64,000 nucleotides of DNA, taken from NCBI GenBank assembly GCA_030442035.1, contig JAUJEA010000001.1, forward strand, positions 62,001 through 126,000. The letters run 5' to 3'. The DNA is from Splendidivirga corallicola. GTDB lineage: Bacteria > Bacteroidota > Bacteroidia > Cytophagales > Cyclobacteriaceae. Shown piece after piece: positions 17,978 to 27,450 of the stretch. Positions within the stretch are counted from its first letter, which is position 1. Each line of letters starts with the position of its first letter. The translations under genes were made by a program, and so were the position numbers. The notes beneath the pieces are model-generated. The model had not been told where the DNA came from, searched no databases, and saw only the letters and a list, made by a program, of their open reading frames with translations.

Positions 17978-19087
17978 TCAACCGAATATCTCTGCCAGTT
18001 TATCTTCCAATGCTTTTCCACGAAGATTTTTAGCAATGATTTTTCCTTCCTTGTCAATCAGATAGGTTGCAGGGATTGCCTGAATATCATACAATTTAGC
18101 AGCTTCGGAATTGAAATATTTTAAATCCGAAACGTGAGTCCAATTCAATCCATCCTGATCTATCGCTTTCACCCAATCTTCTTTCTTTCTATCCAAAGAC
18201 ACTCCAAATACCTCAAATCCTTTGGCATTGTATTTTTTGTACATTTTCACAACATTGGGATTTTCCATTCTGCAAGGCCTGCACCACGCTGCCCAAAAAT
18301 CGATCATAACATATTTACCTCTTAAAGAAGATAGAGAAACCATTTCACCTTGAGGGTTTTCCAGGGTAATATCAGGCGCAACCTGTCCAATGGCCAATTT
18401 TCTCAGGCTATTTACTTTGGAAGATAATTCCTTAGTGAATTGTGAATTTGGTAGCTCTTTTTCAAACTTCTGAGCCAATTGATCCATAAAAGCGAAATCG
18501 GCGTCCTTATCAAGATAATTCGTAGCAATAATAGCCACTATAGAATTACCCATTCCATTAATAGCTTCTTTGATCTTTTCCTTATTAGCCTGCTCTGAAG
18601 CAGTATATTCTTCTCTTAACTGCACGGCCAATGCCTGATCGTTAGCTCTTTGAGCTTCTCCAAACCTTGCATTTAATTTCTGAGTTGCTACCTGGAAATC
18701 CTGCATGATATCATTTATTTGATTGAAATAATCGGTATCTGTGGAACCTTTTACTTCCGCAAAGCCATTTCTAACATTTCCATCCACGACTATCTCAACA
18801 TCCTCGTTATTCAAAATAAAAGGAACAATTTGTTGATTATAGAAATTCAGACGGTAGAAATTTGGTGATGCTACTTCTACAGTTGCCAGAAACGTTTGAT
18901 CCTCATTCAGCTCGATCGTATCTAAAGTGACCATAGCATTGTCTTTCAACATTTCCAGCACAATCAAGCCTTCCTGAGGGTTATTAACTTTTCCCGATAT
19001 TTTTATCCCGTCCAGTTCCTGCTGGCCGGCCTGATTGCAGGCGAGCGCCATAAAACTGAACAATAGGAGAAAATTGATATTTTTCAT
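17978..19087 (-). CDS. TlpA-like thioredoxin lipoprotein with N-terminal DUF4369-like domain
   Basis: The 369-residue product starts with a lipoprotein signal (MKNINFLLLFSFMALAC; lipobox ALAC, lipidated Cys17). Residues about 30-140 are the beta-rich DUF4369-type domain common before TlpA domains in Bacteroidota, followed by a helical linker to about 225. The C-terminal thioredoxin/AhpC-TSA fold has the redox motif WAAWCRPCRMENPN (CRPC) and the cis-proline region IQAIPATYLID. It should reduce disulphides or support cytochrome maturation in the periplasm, tethered to a membrane. Single gene with its own terminator; ATG at 19087. It is separated from gatB by 113 bp, so the two are probably transcribed separately. 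Confidence 0.9.
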   Translation of the reverse strand: MKNINFLLLFSFMALACNQAGQQELDGIKISGKVNNPQEGLIVLEMLKDNAMVTLDTIELNEDQTFLATVEVASPNFYRLNFYNQQIVPFILNNEDVEIVVDGNVRNGFAEVKGSTDTDYFNQINDIMQDFQVATQKLNARFGEAQRANDQALAVQLREEYTASEQANKEKIKEAINGMGNSIVAIIATNYLDKDADFAFMDQLAQKFEKELPNSQFTKELSSKVNSLRKLAIGQVAPDITLENPQGEMVSLSSLRGKYVMIDFWAAWCRPCRMENPNVVKMYKKYNAKGFEVFGVSLDRKKEDWVKAIDQDGLNWTHVSDLKYFNSEAAKLYDIQAIPATYLIDKEGKIIAKNLRGKALEDKLAEIFG

Positions 19088-19200
19088 TAGTCTATATTTT
19101 GTTTAATGGATCACGAGGCAAATTTGATCCGTTACTACCTCAATTCTTTTTTTACTTGCAATTAATTATTAATACTCCTAACGAAATCAATTGCATTGTG

Positions 19201-20652
19201 TTAACCTAAGCTTTTCCTTAATAGTTCATTGGCAAGACGAGGATCTATTTTCCCCTCCCCTCTTTTCATGACTTCACTCATAAACATCCCCAACAAACCT
19301 TTTTTCCCTTTTTTGTAAGCAGCTACTTTTTCCGGAAAGGCTTTTAAGGTTTCATCGATCAAAGGCTGAATGGAACTTTGATCACTATCTTGCAATAAAT
19401 TTAAACCTTTAGCCAGTTCATAAGCTGAACTATTTGGTTCTTTTACTAATTCATGAAAGATATTTTGTGAAGCTACCGAAAAACTCACCTTTCCATCCTC
19501 CACCAGATCGATCAGTTCTCCTAATTTCTGAGGAGTCAAAGGGAAATTCGCAATGCTTAAGGTTGCCTCATTCAGATAGGATTTAACGGGTCCCATCATC
19601 CAGTTGGAAGCAGCTTTGTATTTTTTGGTACAATCACACAATGTCTCAAAATAACTCGCTATTTCCCTGTTATCAATCAATACATTGGCATCATATTCAG
19701 GTAAACCAAATTCTTTCACAAACTTATCAAACAGTTCATTCGGCAAGCTCGGCAGACTTGATTTAACCTTGTTTAACCATTCATCTGAAATGATAAATGG
19801 ACTAAGGTCAGGCTCAGGGAAATATCTGTAATCGTTCAGCTCCTCCTTGGTTCTCATTCCGGATGTGGTACCAGATATAACGTTGAAAGTTCTTGTTTCT
19901 GAGACAATCTCTTTATTTGCTTCAAGTAATTTGATCTGGCGACCAATTTCGTGGTCTATGGCCCTTTGAACATTTCTAATTGAATTCATGTTCTTTACTT
20001 CCACTTTTTTCCCCAGCTCATTATCTCCCTTTAACCGGACTGATACGTTAGCATCACATCGCATGGATCCTTCTTCCATGTTACCGTCACAGATTTCCAG
20101 GTATCGCACCAAGCGCCGGACTTCTGTTAAGAATCCTGAAGCTTCCTCAGAGGAATGGATCATAGGATCAGTTACTATCTCAATCAGTGGGACACCAGCA
20201 CGGTTAAAATCAACCCAGGTATCATCCTCTCCCTCGACATGAATGGACTTGCCGGCATCTTCTTCCAGATGGATCTTTGTCAAGGTGATATCGTGAACAC
20301 CATGCTTGGTTTTAACCGTAACATAGCCATTTCTGCAAATCGGTGTTTTGTCCTGAGTGATCTGATAACCTTTTGGTAAATCGGGATAGAAATAGTTTTT
20401 ACGGTCAAAAATATTTTCGTGGGTAATATCACAATGGCAGGCTAATCCCATTTTTACTGCCAGTTCGACCACCTTTTCATTTAGTCTGGGAAGTGTTCCC
20501 GGATGACCTAAGGTAATCACGCTAATCTGCGTATTTGGCTCATTGCCAAATGCCGTCGAATCGCCTGCAAAAATCTTACTTTTAGTGGATAATTGTGCAT
20601 GAACCTCCAATCCAATGATCGGCTCATATTTATCCAGAATGTCTTTATTCAT
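19201..20652 (-). CDS. gatB: aspartyl/glutamyl-tRNA amidotransferase subunit B
   Basis: The 483-residue product is GatB, the kinase/tRNA-binding subunit of the GatCAB amidotransferase, which turns Glu-tRNA(Gln) into Gln-tRNA(Gln) and Asp-tRNA(Asn) into Asn-tRNA(Asn). The N-terminal GatB catalytic domain has the family marks IIGLEVHAQL, HPGTLPRLNE, RKNYFYPDLPKGYQITQ and EEGSMRCDANVS; the C-terminal YqeY-like tail ends with KIDPRLANELLRKSLG. Length is normal. The frame extends upstream to a TTG at 20676, but the ATG at 20652 places the conserved YEPIIGLEVHAQL at the normal distance. It follows alaS by about 27 bp and is likely co-transcribed. gatA and gatC are not in the window. Confidence 0.96.
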   Translation of the reverse strand: MNKDILDKYEPIIGLEVHAQLSTKSKIFAGDSTAFGNEPNTQISVITLGHPGTLPRLNEKVVELAVKMGLACHCDITHENIFDRKNYFYPDLPKGYQITQDKTPICRNGYVTVKTKHGVHDITLTKIHLEEDAGKSIHVEGEDDTWVDFNRAGVPLIEIVTDPMIHSSEEASGFLTEVRRLVRYLEICDGNMEEGSMRCDANVSVRLKGDNELGKKVEVKNMNSIRNVQRAIDHEIGRQIKLLEANKEIVSETRTFNVISGTTSGMRTKEELNDYRYFPEPDLSPFIISDEWLNKVKSSLPSLPNELFDKFVKEFGLPEYDANVLIDNREIASYFETLCDCTKKYKAASNWMMGPVKSYLNEATLSIANFPLTPQKLGELIDLVEDGKVSFSVASQNIFHELVKEPNSSAYELAKGLNLLQDSDQSSIQPLIDETLKAFPEKVAAYKKGKKGLLGMFMSEVMKRGEGKIDPRLANELLRKSLG

Positions 20653-20679
20653 TGTTGATGAAGCTCTCCAAAGCAACTT

Positions 20680-23313
20680 TTACTGAAAAATTTCCTTTAC
20701 TTTTTCCAGCCCTTTTTCAACTACTTTGTCCAAACCAGTTAGATCTTTGCCTCCTGCAGTAGCATAAAATGCCTGTCCTCCACCTCCACCTTTGATCTCC
20801 TGTGCCAGTTCCTTCACTATGTTTCCGGCATTAAGGCCTTTTTTGGAAACCAGGTTTTCAGAGATCATAACAGTCACTTGTGGTTTGTCATTGACATTAG
20901 CAGCCAAAATGAGAAATAAATTCTCGGTTTGGGCTTTTAAGCCAAATGCAATGTCTTTTAATGCATCGGCCTTTGGAAGATTGACCTTTTCAACCAAAAC
21001 ATTCACATCATTTTGCTTTGTGATCTTTTCGGTCAAATTGACCTTTAGATCGTTAGTTTGTTTTTGGTGAATTTGTTCAATCTCTTTGGTGAGCTTGTTT
21101 TTATCTTCAATCAGGGTTTCAACTGCCTTCTTAAGATCCTTCGGGTTCTTAAGTACCTCGGTCAAATCCTGAATAATAGCTAAATGTTGATTTACATATT
21201 CTTCCGCTCCATCAGCAGTAACCGCCTCAATCCTCCTGACCCCTGCTGCAATAGAACTTTCTGATATAATTTTAAAAGAACCAATTTGACCTGTGGCCTC
21301 AACATGTGTACCCCCACATAATTCCACAGAAAAATTCTTGTCAAAGGTAATTACTCTTACGAAATCACCATATTTCTCTCCAAAAAGTGCTGTAGCACCC
21401 ATTTTTTTCGCCTCTTCGATTGGCACATTACGTTGTTCTCTTAGCGAAATATTTTCTCTTATTTTTCTATTTACAATCTCTTCCACATGAGCCACTTCCT
21501 CAGCCGTCATTTTTGCATAATGGCTAAAATCAAATCTCAGCACCTCATCCGAAACATAGGAACCTTTTTGCTGGACGTGATCGCCCAATACCTGTTTTAG
21601 TGCCGCATGCAATAAGTGTGTGGCACTGTGATTATCCATAGTAAGTTGCCTTTTTTTCCCGTTAACCACACAATGCATCTCAACATCCAGCTTTGCGGGT
21701 AGTTTTTTTGTGAAATGCACAATGAGATCGTTCTCCTTTTTTGTATCGATCACACTTATTTTTTCACCATCGGCCTCTATATAGCCAGTATCACCAATTT
21801 GTCCGCCGCTTTCGGCATAAAAAGGTGTTTTATCCAAAACAATCTGATAATGTGTCTTGTTCTTTTCGCTGATTTCACGATACTTGACAATGTTCGTTTT
21901 GCTTTCCAAAGATTCGTACCCTACAAATTCGACATCTTCATCCTCTCGTAAGACCACCCAATCGCCTTTTTCTACTTCAGCTGCCTTTTTGGATCTCTGC
22001 TTCTGAATTTCCATCTCCTCTTTGAATCCCTCTTCATCCACACTCAAACCATTTTCACGCGCAATCAGTGAAGTTAGATCAACCGGAAAACCAAAAGTAT
22101 CATACAGCTCAAAGACTGTCTTACCATCAATTATTCTACTTTCTCCCTTCAGTTCCGCTTTAATCTGATCAAGCTTTTTCAGACCATTCTCCAGTGTTCT
22201 TAAGAAAGACACCTCTTCCTCCCTTATCACCTTGGCAATAAACCCTTTTTGCTCATTCACTTCCGGAAAAATATCTTTGAACTGTTCTCCCACGATTGGT
22301 AATAATTCATATAAGAATGGTTCTTGAAAATGCAAAAAAGTATATCCATACCGCACTGCTCTTCTTAATATTCTGCGAATTACATATCCCGCCTTATTGT
22401 TGGAGGGAAGCTGTCCGTCAGCAATGGCAAAAGAAATAGCTCTGATATGATCTACAATTACTCTAATGGCAATATCCGTAGACTCCTGATGACCATATTT
22501 CACACCAGCCTTTTTAGCAATATATTCAATGATTGGGGTAAAAACATCTGTATCATAATTTGATTCTTTACCCTGTATCGCCATTGCCAAACGCTCAAAG
22601 CCCATTCCGGTATCCACATGTTTTGCGGGCAGATTCTCCAGTTCTCCTGATGCCAATCTATTGAATTGCATAAAAACAAGGTTCCAGATTTCAACTACCA
22701 ATGGATGATCCTTGTTGACCAAATCAGCTCCTGGCACCTTATCAACTTCTGATTGTGGCCTTAGATCAATGTGAATTTCTGAACAAGGCCCGCAAGGTCC
22801 CGTGTCCCCCATTTCCCAAAAATTATCCTTTTTGGATCCATAAATAATCCTATCTTCACTGATAATTCCCTTCCAGATATCATAGGCTTCCTGGTCTAAT
22901 TCAAGCTCTTCCTTAGCATCTCCGCCAAATACACTCACATACAATCTTTCTTTGGGAAGTTCATAGACCTCTGTTAACAACTCCCAGGCCCATTCAATGG
23001 CCTCTTTCTTAAAATAATCACCAAATGACCAGTTTCCAAGCATTTCAAACATGGTATGGTGATAGGTATCTTTGCCTACTTCTTCCAGATCATTGTGTTT
23101 TCCTGAAACTCTTAGGCATTTTTGGCTATTCACTGCTCGGGCATACTGTGGTTCTTTGTTGCCAAGGAAAAAATCCTTAAATTGATTCATTCCTGCATTT
23201 ATAAACATAAGTGTAGGATCATTTTTAACCACCAATGGTGAAGAAGGTACGAATTGGTGATTTTTTTCTTCGAAAAATGCAATAAATCGCTTTCTTATAG
23301 TTTTAGAATCCAT
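20680..23313 (-). CDS. alaS: alanine-tRNA ligase
   Basis: The 877-residue product is full-length alanyl-tRNA synthetase. The class II core (residues 1-250) has FFEEKNHQFVPSSPLVVKND, then FINAGMNQFKDFFLG and HHTMFEMLGNWSFGDYFKKE. The editing domain has the metal-binding HSATHLLHAAL and CGGTHVEATGQIG motifs. The C-Ala region ends with the Gly-rich GGGGGQAFYATAGG. The enzyme charges tRNA(Ala) in the cytosol and removes mischarged Ser and Gly. ATG at 23313; it leads a likely two-gene unit with gatB and is divergent from the M23 peptidase gene. Nothing odd is seen. Confidence 0.98.
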   Translation of the reverse strand: MDSKTIRKRFIAFFEEKNHQFVPSSPLVVKNDPTLMFINAGMNQFKDFFLGNKEPQYARAVNSQKCLRVSGKHNDLEEVGKDTYHHTMFEMLGNWSFGDYFKKEAIEWAWELLTEVYELPKERLYVSVFGGDAKEELELDQEAYDIWKGIISEDRIIYGSKKDNFWEMGDTGPCGPCSEIHIDLRPQSEVDKVPGADLVNKDHPLVVEIWNLVFMQFNRLASGELENLPAKHVDTGMGFERLAMAIQGKESNYDTDVFTPIIEYIAKKAGVKYGHQESTDIAIRVIVDHIRAISFAIADGQLPSNNKAGYVIRRILRRAVRYGYTFLHFQEPFLYELLPIVGEQFKDIFPEVNEQKGFIAKVIREEEVSFLRTLENGLKKLDQIKAELKGESRIIDGKTVFELYDTFGFPVDLTSLIARENGLSVDEEGFKEEMEIQKQRSKKAAEVEKGDWVVLREDEDVEFVGYESLESKTNIVKYREISEKNKTHYQIVLDKTPFYAESGGQIGDTGYIEADGEKISVIDTKKENDLIVHFTKKLPAKLDVEMHCVVNGKKRQLTMDNHSATHLLHAALKQVLGDHVQQKGSYVSDEVLRFDFSHYAKMTAEEVAHVEEIVNRKIRENISLREQRNVPIEEAKKMGATALFGEKYGDFVRVITFDKNFSVELCGGTHVEATGQIGSFKIISESSIAAGVRRIEAVTADGAEEYVNQHLAIIQDLTEVLKNPKDLKKAVETLIEDKNKLTKEIEQIHQKQTNDLKVNLTEKITKQNDVNVLVEKVNLPKADALKDIAFGLKAQTENLFLILAANVNDKPQVTVMISENLVSKKGLNAGNIVKELAQEIKGGGGGQAFYATAGGKDLTGLDKVVEKGLEKVKEIFQ

Positions 23314-23404
23314 TGAAACCTTACTTATATAGTATTAGGGTTTGTTTTAACGTTATGAAAACTAATAATAGTTGTTTCTTTAACCTTATTCACAAAAACC
23401 CAAA

Positions 23405-23435
23405 TTGGTAAAAGTGAACTATTTAATTATTTTTG
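23405..23435 (+). promoter_or_regulatory. Bacteroidota-type promoter of the M23 peptidase gene
   Basis: TTG at 23405-23407 and TATTTTTG at 23428-23435, separated by 20 bases, match the Bacteroidota sigma-ABfr consensus TTG-N19-21-TAnnTTTG exactly. The start codon at 23480 is 45 bases downstream, leaving a short leader. Confidence 0.7.
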
Positions 23436-23479
23436 CGTCGAGCAATTGCAAAATTATAAGAATTTATATCTAATAGATA

Positions 23480-24460
23480 ATGGCCAGAATAAAATATTAT
23501 TACGACACCGAAACTTGTAAATACGAAAGGGTCAAAGTCACGAAGTGGGACATTACCCTTAATTTACTAGGATTCTTGTCCGTTGCATTGGTCATGGCAA
23601 TGGGTATTCTATTTATATTGGGCAAATATTTCGATTCTCCAAAAGAAGCAAGTCTAAAAAAGGAAAATGAAGAACTGAAGCTATATTATGAGGTTCTGAA
23701 TAAAGAATTGGATAAAATGGAGGCCATGGGCACTTCACTTGCTGAGAGGGATGACGATATATATAGGGTGATCTTTGAGGTTGACAGAATTCCAGCATCC
23801 GTACGTGAAGCGGGTATCGGAGGAACAGAGCGATACAAGCAGATATTGGAGCAAGGATTACAGCAAGAAGAACTGATTTTGGGTACAACTCAAAGGATAG
23901 ATCAGATCAAAAGAAAAATGTTTGTTCAAACCAAGTCCTACGATGAAATCGTGGAACTTGCCAAGAAAAAGACAGATTATCTTGCCAGTGTGCCGGCTAT
24001 TCAGCCTATTTCCAATAAGGAGCTTACGCGTCTGGCTTCAGGTTTTGGTATGAGAATACACCCGATATTGAAGATTAGAAAAATGCATACCGGTTACGAT
24101 TTTACAGCACCTCAAGGGACTCCTATTTATGCTACAGGTGATGGCAAAGTAATCAGGGTTAAAACTAATTATACCGGTTACGGAAAAGAAGTTGAAATTG
24201 ACCATGGTTTTGGGTATATCACTAAATACGCTCATATGAGTGCATTTAATGTAAATGTTGGTCAAACAGTAAAAAGAGGCGATCCTATTGGTTTCGTGGG
24301 GAATACGGGTAGTTCTACTGCTCCTCACCTTCATTACGAAGTGATCAAGGATGGAAAAAAAGTAAATCCCGGAAAATACGTATATAAGGATCTTTCTGCT
24401 GAGGAATACGAGAAACTATTGGAAATTGCCTCAAGAGAGAACCAATCATTGGGTTATTAA
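23480..24460 (+). CDS. M23 family (LytM-type) peptidase, membrane anchored
   Basis: The 326-residue protein has a basic N-terminal cytoplasmic stretch and one span at about residues 27-49 (LNLLGFLSVALVMAMGILFILG). A coiled coil follows (about 55-170), then a C-terminal M23 peptidase domain. Zinc ligands are His203 and Asp207 (HTGYDF) and His285 in HLHYE, with His283 beside it; all four positions are kept, so it should be an active endopeptidase cutting peptidoglycan cross-links in the periplasm. The coiled coil plus LytM layout resembles cell-division or cell-elongation hydrolases such as the MepM/EnvC group. Good promoter upstream and a strong terminator after it, so it is a single-gene unit. 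Confidence 0.93.
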   Translation: MARIKYYYDTETCKYERVKVTKWDITLNLLGFLSVALVMAMGILFILGKYFDSPKEASLKKENEELKLYYEVLNKELDKMEAMGTSLAERDDDIYRVIFEVDRIPASVREAGIGGTERYKQILEQGLQQEELILGTTQRIDQIKRKMFVQTKSYDEIVELAKKKTDYLASVPAIQPISNKELTRLASGFGMRIHPILKIRKMHTGYDFTAPQGTPIYATGDGKVIRVKTNYTGYGKEVEIDHGFGYITKYAHMSAFNVNVGQTVKRGDPIGFVGNTGSSTAPHLHYEVIKDGKKVNPGKYVYKDLSAEEYEKLLEIASRENQSLGY

Positions 24461-24489
24461 TACTATGTATCAAAAAAATATATCATCAG

Positions 24490-24513
24490 AGGCAGCTTTT
24501 AGCTGCCTTTTTT
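24490..24513 (+). terminator. intrinsic terminator after the M23 peptidase gene
   Basis: Stem AGGCAGCT / AGCTGCCT (24490-24497 and 24501-24508) with a 3-nt loop, followed by a run of T to 24513. Textbook intrinsic terminator 30 bp after the stop. Confidence 0.9.
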
Positions 24514-24557
24514 GATTGACTTTGTCAAACGATAAATTATTAAGTACACAGCTATTT

Positions 24558-25763
24558 ATGAGCTTAAAGAGATTTTTCCTTATCATTTTTGCGCTTTTAG
24601 GTTTTTCCGCCTGTAAAGTAAGTAAAGTAGCTACATCAAGTACTTCCGGTCAACCTCAGGATACTGTTGTCACAAAGATTGACTCATCAGCCATCTTACC
24701 AAAGCCCATCTACGTAACAGTCAAAGGTGATACGCTCGAAAGCCTCGATTCGGTGGTTGAAATTAATGTACAAAGGCTCATTAAGGACACGCTTTCGTTT
24801 GTAGGTGTAGGAGACATCATGATGGGCACAAATTATCCTAATGAGCATTATCTCCCTCCGAATCAAGGCAAATCCTTATTAGAAGAAGCCGCAGAGCTGT
24901 TGAAGGACGCCGATGTTACCTTTGGAAACTTGGAAGGTGTGATACTCAATGAGGGTGGAACACCAAAATACTGCAAAAACCCGAAGGTATGCTACCTTTT
25001 CAGGTCTCCGGAATACATGGTGTCCAATCTTAAAGCTGTGGGTTTTGATGTTGTGAGCCTTGCAAACAACCATGCCGGCGATTTTGGTGATGAAGGACGA
25101 AGAAATACTATGCGTATTCTCGATTCATTGAGTATACAACATGCGGGACAAGAGGCAAAACCTTATGCGACCTTCATGATAGAAGGAATGAAATATGGTT
25201 TTGCAGCATTTGCTCCAAATACCGGAACTATCAGCATCAATGACATACCACGAGCAAAAGCAATTATAGCCCATTTGGATTCGATCTCTGATGTTGTAAT
25301 AGCCTCCTTCCATGGTGGCGCCGAGGGTAGCAAGCATCAGCATGTCACAAGGGAAACAGAAATTTTTTATGGCGAAAATCGAGGCAATGTATACGAATTT
25401 GCACACGAATTAATTGATTCAGGCGCGGACATCATTTTTGGCCATGGTCCTCACGTAAGTCGGGCCGTTGAAGTGTATAAGCAAAGATTCATTGCCTATA
25501 GTCTGGGGAACTTCTGCACCTACGCCCGTTTTAATCTGAAAGGGGACAACGGACTGGCTCCCTTGATCAAGGTTTTTACCAATTCCAAAGGTGAATTTTT
25601 ATATGGAAGAATCTCTCCCTTTGTTCAAAAAGGCGCAGGTTGGCCGGTACATGACCCGGACAATCGGGTGATAGAAAGAATCAGACAATTAACCACAGAA
25701 GATTTTCCGGAATCCGTAATAAGTATTGATGACGGAGGATTTATTCGCTATATTGTGCGCTGA
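24558..25763 (+). CDS. CapA/PgsA-like calcineurin-fold phosphoesterase lipoprotein
   Basis: From the ATG at 24558 the 401-residue product has a lipoprotein signal (MSLKRFFLIIFALLGFSAC; lipobox FSAC, Cys19). After a Thr/Ser-rich linker comes a CapA-type metallophosphatase fold: VGVGDIMMGTNYP, FGNLEGVI, SLANNHAGDFG, ASFHGGAEG, DIIFGHGPHVSRAVEVY and AYSLGNFCTY. CapA-family proteins support poly-gamma-glutamate or capsule production, but many Bacteroidota copies have no known substrate. An in-frame TTG at 24516 would put 14 residues ahead of the lipoprotein signal and is unlikely. A second, clearly paralogous gene lies at 45147. No capsule genes are nearby. Confidence 0.88.
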   Translation: MSLKRFFLIIFALLGFSACKVSKVATSSTSGQPQDTVVTKIDSSAILPKPIYVTVKGDTLESLDSVVEINVQRLIKDTLSFVGVGDIMMGTNYPNEHYLPPNQGKSLLEEAAELLKDADVTFGNLEGVILNEGGTPKYCKNPKVCYLFRSPEYMVSNLKAVGFDVVSLANNHAGDFGDEGRRNTMRILDSLSIQHAGQEAKPYATFMIEGMKYGFAAFAPNTGTISINDIPRAKAIIAHLDSISDVVIASFHGGAEGSKHQHVTRETEIFYGENRGNVYEFAHELIDSGADIIFGHGPHVSRAVEVYKQRFIAYSLGNFCTYARFNLKGDNGLAPLIKVFTNSKGEFLYGRISPFVQKGAGWPVHDPDNRVIERIRQLTTEDFPESVISIDDGGFIRYIVR

Positions 25764-25926
25764 TTTGGAAGCACCTGAATTCTATCCGGAAATGACGGAA
25801 CAAATGAAATATGAGTTAATTTTTAAAGTTCTAATTAATGTATGTTCCATACATTCTTTGCCTTTTTTTATTAAGGTTTTTTGAGTTGTTTGCCAAACAA
25901 ATGATAACATCAATTTTTTCTTAGCC

Positions 25927-26265
25927 GTGCCCTATAAAGAGAAAGTAATAGAAAAAAAGTATTACACTATCGGTGAAGTAGCCGATATGCTAAATGTTGC
26001 TACATCATTGATACGCTTTTGGGAAGGTGAATTTGACATTATCAAACCGAAAAAGAACAGAAAGGGGAATCGTCAATTCACCAAAGAAGACATTGAAAAT
26101 GTTAAGCTCATCTATCATTTGGTCAAGGAAAAAGGCTACACATTGCAGGGGGCAAAAGAGATGTTAAAAAACAACTCATCCAAGATCATGGATAAGATGG
26201 CCATTATAGATTCTCTCAAAAAAATCAAGTCATTCCTCATAGAAGTCAGAGACGAACTTCCATAA
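25927..26265 (+). CDS. MerR-family transcriptional regulator
   Basis: The 112-residue protein has a GTG start. Residues 10-75 form a MerR-type winged helix (YYTIGEVADMLNVATSLIRFWEGEF, then the wing NRKGNRQFTKEDIENVKLIYHL), followed by a short dimerisation helix. There is no effector-binding domain and no Cys cluster, so it is a minimal MerR of the kind found widely in Bacteroidota. Target genes are unknown. It lies 36 bp before dprA in the same direction and is probably transcribed with it. Confidence 0.88.
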   Translation: MPYKEKVIEKKYYTIGEVADMLNVATSLIRFWEGEFDIIKPKKNRKGNRQFTKEDIENVKLIYHLVKEKGYTLQGAKEMLKNNSSKIMDKMAIIDSLKKIKSFLIEVRDELP

Positions 26266-26301
26266 TAAAAAGACTAACTTATTGTTTTAACCAGCTATTA
26301 C

Positions 26302-27414
26302 ATGGAAGAAGAAAAGATCTTTCAGGTGGCTATTAGCTTAGCCCCTAAAATTGGTGGTATGCTCACCAAGCAACTCATTAGCCATTGTGGTTCAGCTCAA
26401 GCCGTCTTTAAAAGTACAAAGCATAAACTTGGTCGTATTCCGGGTATTGGAAGCAATCATATCAAAACTTTGTTTTCAAAGGAATTACTAAAAGAAGCTG
26501 AAATTGTCTATAGCCAATGCTTGAAAAATAACATTGATATCCTGAGCTATACAGATAAAAAATATCCCAAAAACCTAAAGCAGATCTACGATGCACCTGC
26601 TATTCTTTATACGAAAGGAAATGTCAACTGGAATTGTAAAATTGTCAGTATTGTGGGGACCAGAAAATCAACTTCCTATGGAAAAAATATTACCAGAAAC
26701 ATCTTAAAAGCTCTTAGCCAACATGAGGTAATCATTGTAAGCGGATTGGCCTATGGTATTGATATTAGCGCACACAAAGCAGCTATAAGCAATCAACTTC
26801 CAACAGTAGGTGTTATGGCTAATGGCCTGGACATAGTTTATCCCTCCATGCATACTTCCATCGCCAATGATATGGTACTACAGAAAGGCGGGCTATTGAG
26901 TGAATACGCTCCGGGGGTAAAACCTGACCCAAGAAGATTTCCGGCAAGGAACAGGATCATTGCAGGCCTGTGTGATGCACTCATTGTGGTAGAGGCTGCT
27001 AAAAAAGGAGGAGCGTTGATCACTGCTGAGATTGCCAATAGCTATAATAAGGATATTTTTGCTGTGCCCGGAAATTTAGACCAAAAATTTTCAGAAGGAT
27101 GCAATACGCTTATTCAAGACCACAAAGCGCATATCTATACAGATCTGAGATACTTTGAGGGCATTATGGGTTGGGATGAAAACAATTCATCGAAACGTCA
27201 AGAATCAAAAAGTGTTATTGATAGCTCAAAACTAACCGATGGCCAGAGGGTACTTCTGGCTGTATTGGAAAAAGAAAACAGGGAATTATTGATCGATGAG
27301 ATCAGTTGGCAAACACAAATTCCTATCAACAAAATTGCCTCAATGTTGCTACATTTTGAATTTGAAGGAATTGTTCAATCGCTTCCAGGAAAGAAATATA
27401 AATTGTGTATATAA
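26302..27414 (+). CDS. dprA: DNA-processing protein DprA
   Basis: The 370-residue product is DprA (Smf), which binds incoming single-stranded DNA and loads RecA during natural transformation. It has an N-terminal helix-hairpin-helix region (LGRIPGIGSNHIKTLF), the Rossmann-type DprA core (SIVGTRKSTSYGKNITR, SGLAYGIDISAHKAA, FPARNRIIAGLCDALIVVEA, GALITAEIA, VPGNLDQKFSEGCNTLI) and a C-terminal winged helix (about 310-368). Length is typical. ATG at 26302. The preceding MerR gene is close enough to share a transcript. Confidence 0.96.
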   Translation: MEEEKIFQVAISLAPKIGGMLTKQLISHCGSAQAVFKSTKHKLGRIPGIGSNHIKTLFSKELLKEAEIVYSQCLKNNIDILSYTDKKYPKNLKQIYDAPAILYTKGNVNWNCKIVSIVGTRKSTSYGKNITRNILKALSQHEVIIVSGLAYGIDISAHKAAISNQLPTVGVMANGLDIVYPSMHTSIANDMVLQKGGLLSEYAPGVKPDPRRFPARNRIIAGLCDALIVVEAAKKGGALITAEIANSYNKDIFAVPGNLDQKFSEGCNTLIQDHKAHIYTDLRYFEGIMGWDENNSSKRQESKSVIDSSKLTDGQRVLLAVLEKENRELLIDEISWQTQIPINKIASMLLHFEFEGIVQSLPGKKYKLCI

Positions 27415-27450
27415 ATAATGCTTGGCAACCTCAGCAAAATTAGACTGTGT

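Noticed and set aside
24491-24507. GGCAGC stem considered as an operator or CRISPR-like repeat
   Set aside because: It has a short loop and T-run, so it is a normal intrinsic terminator; no repeated spacer structure exists anywhere in the window.
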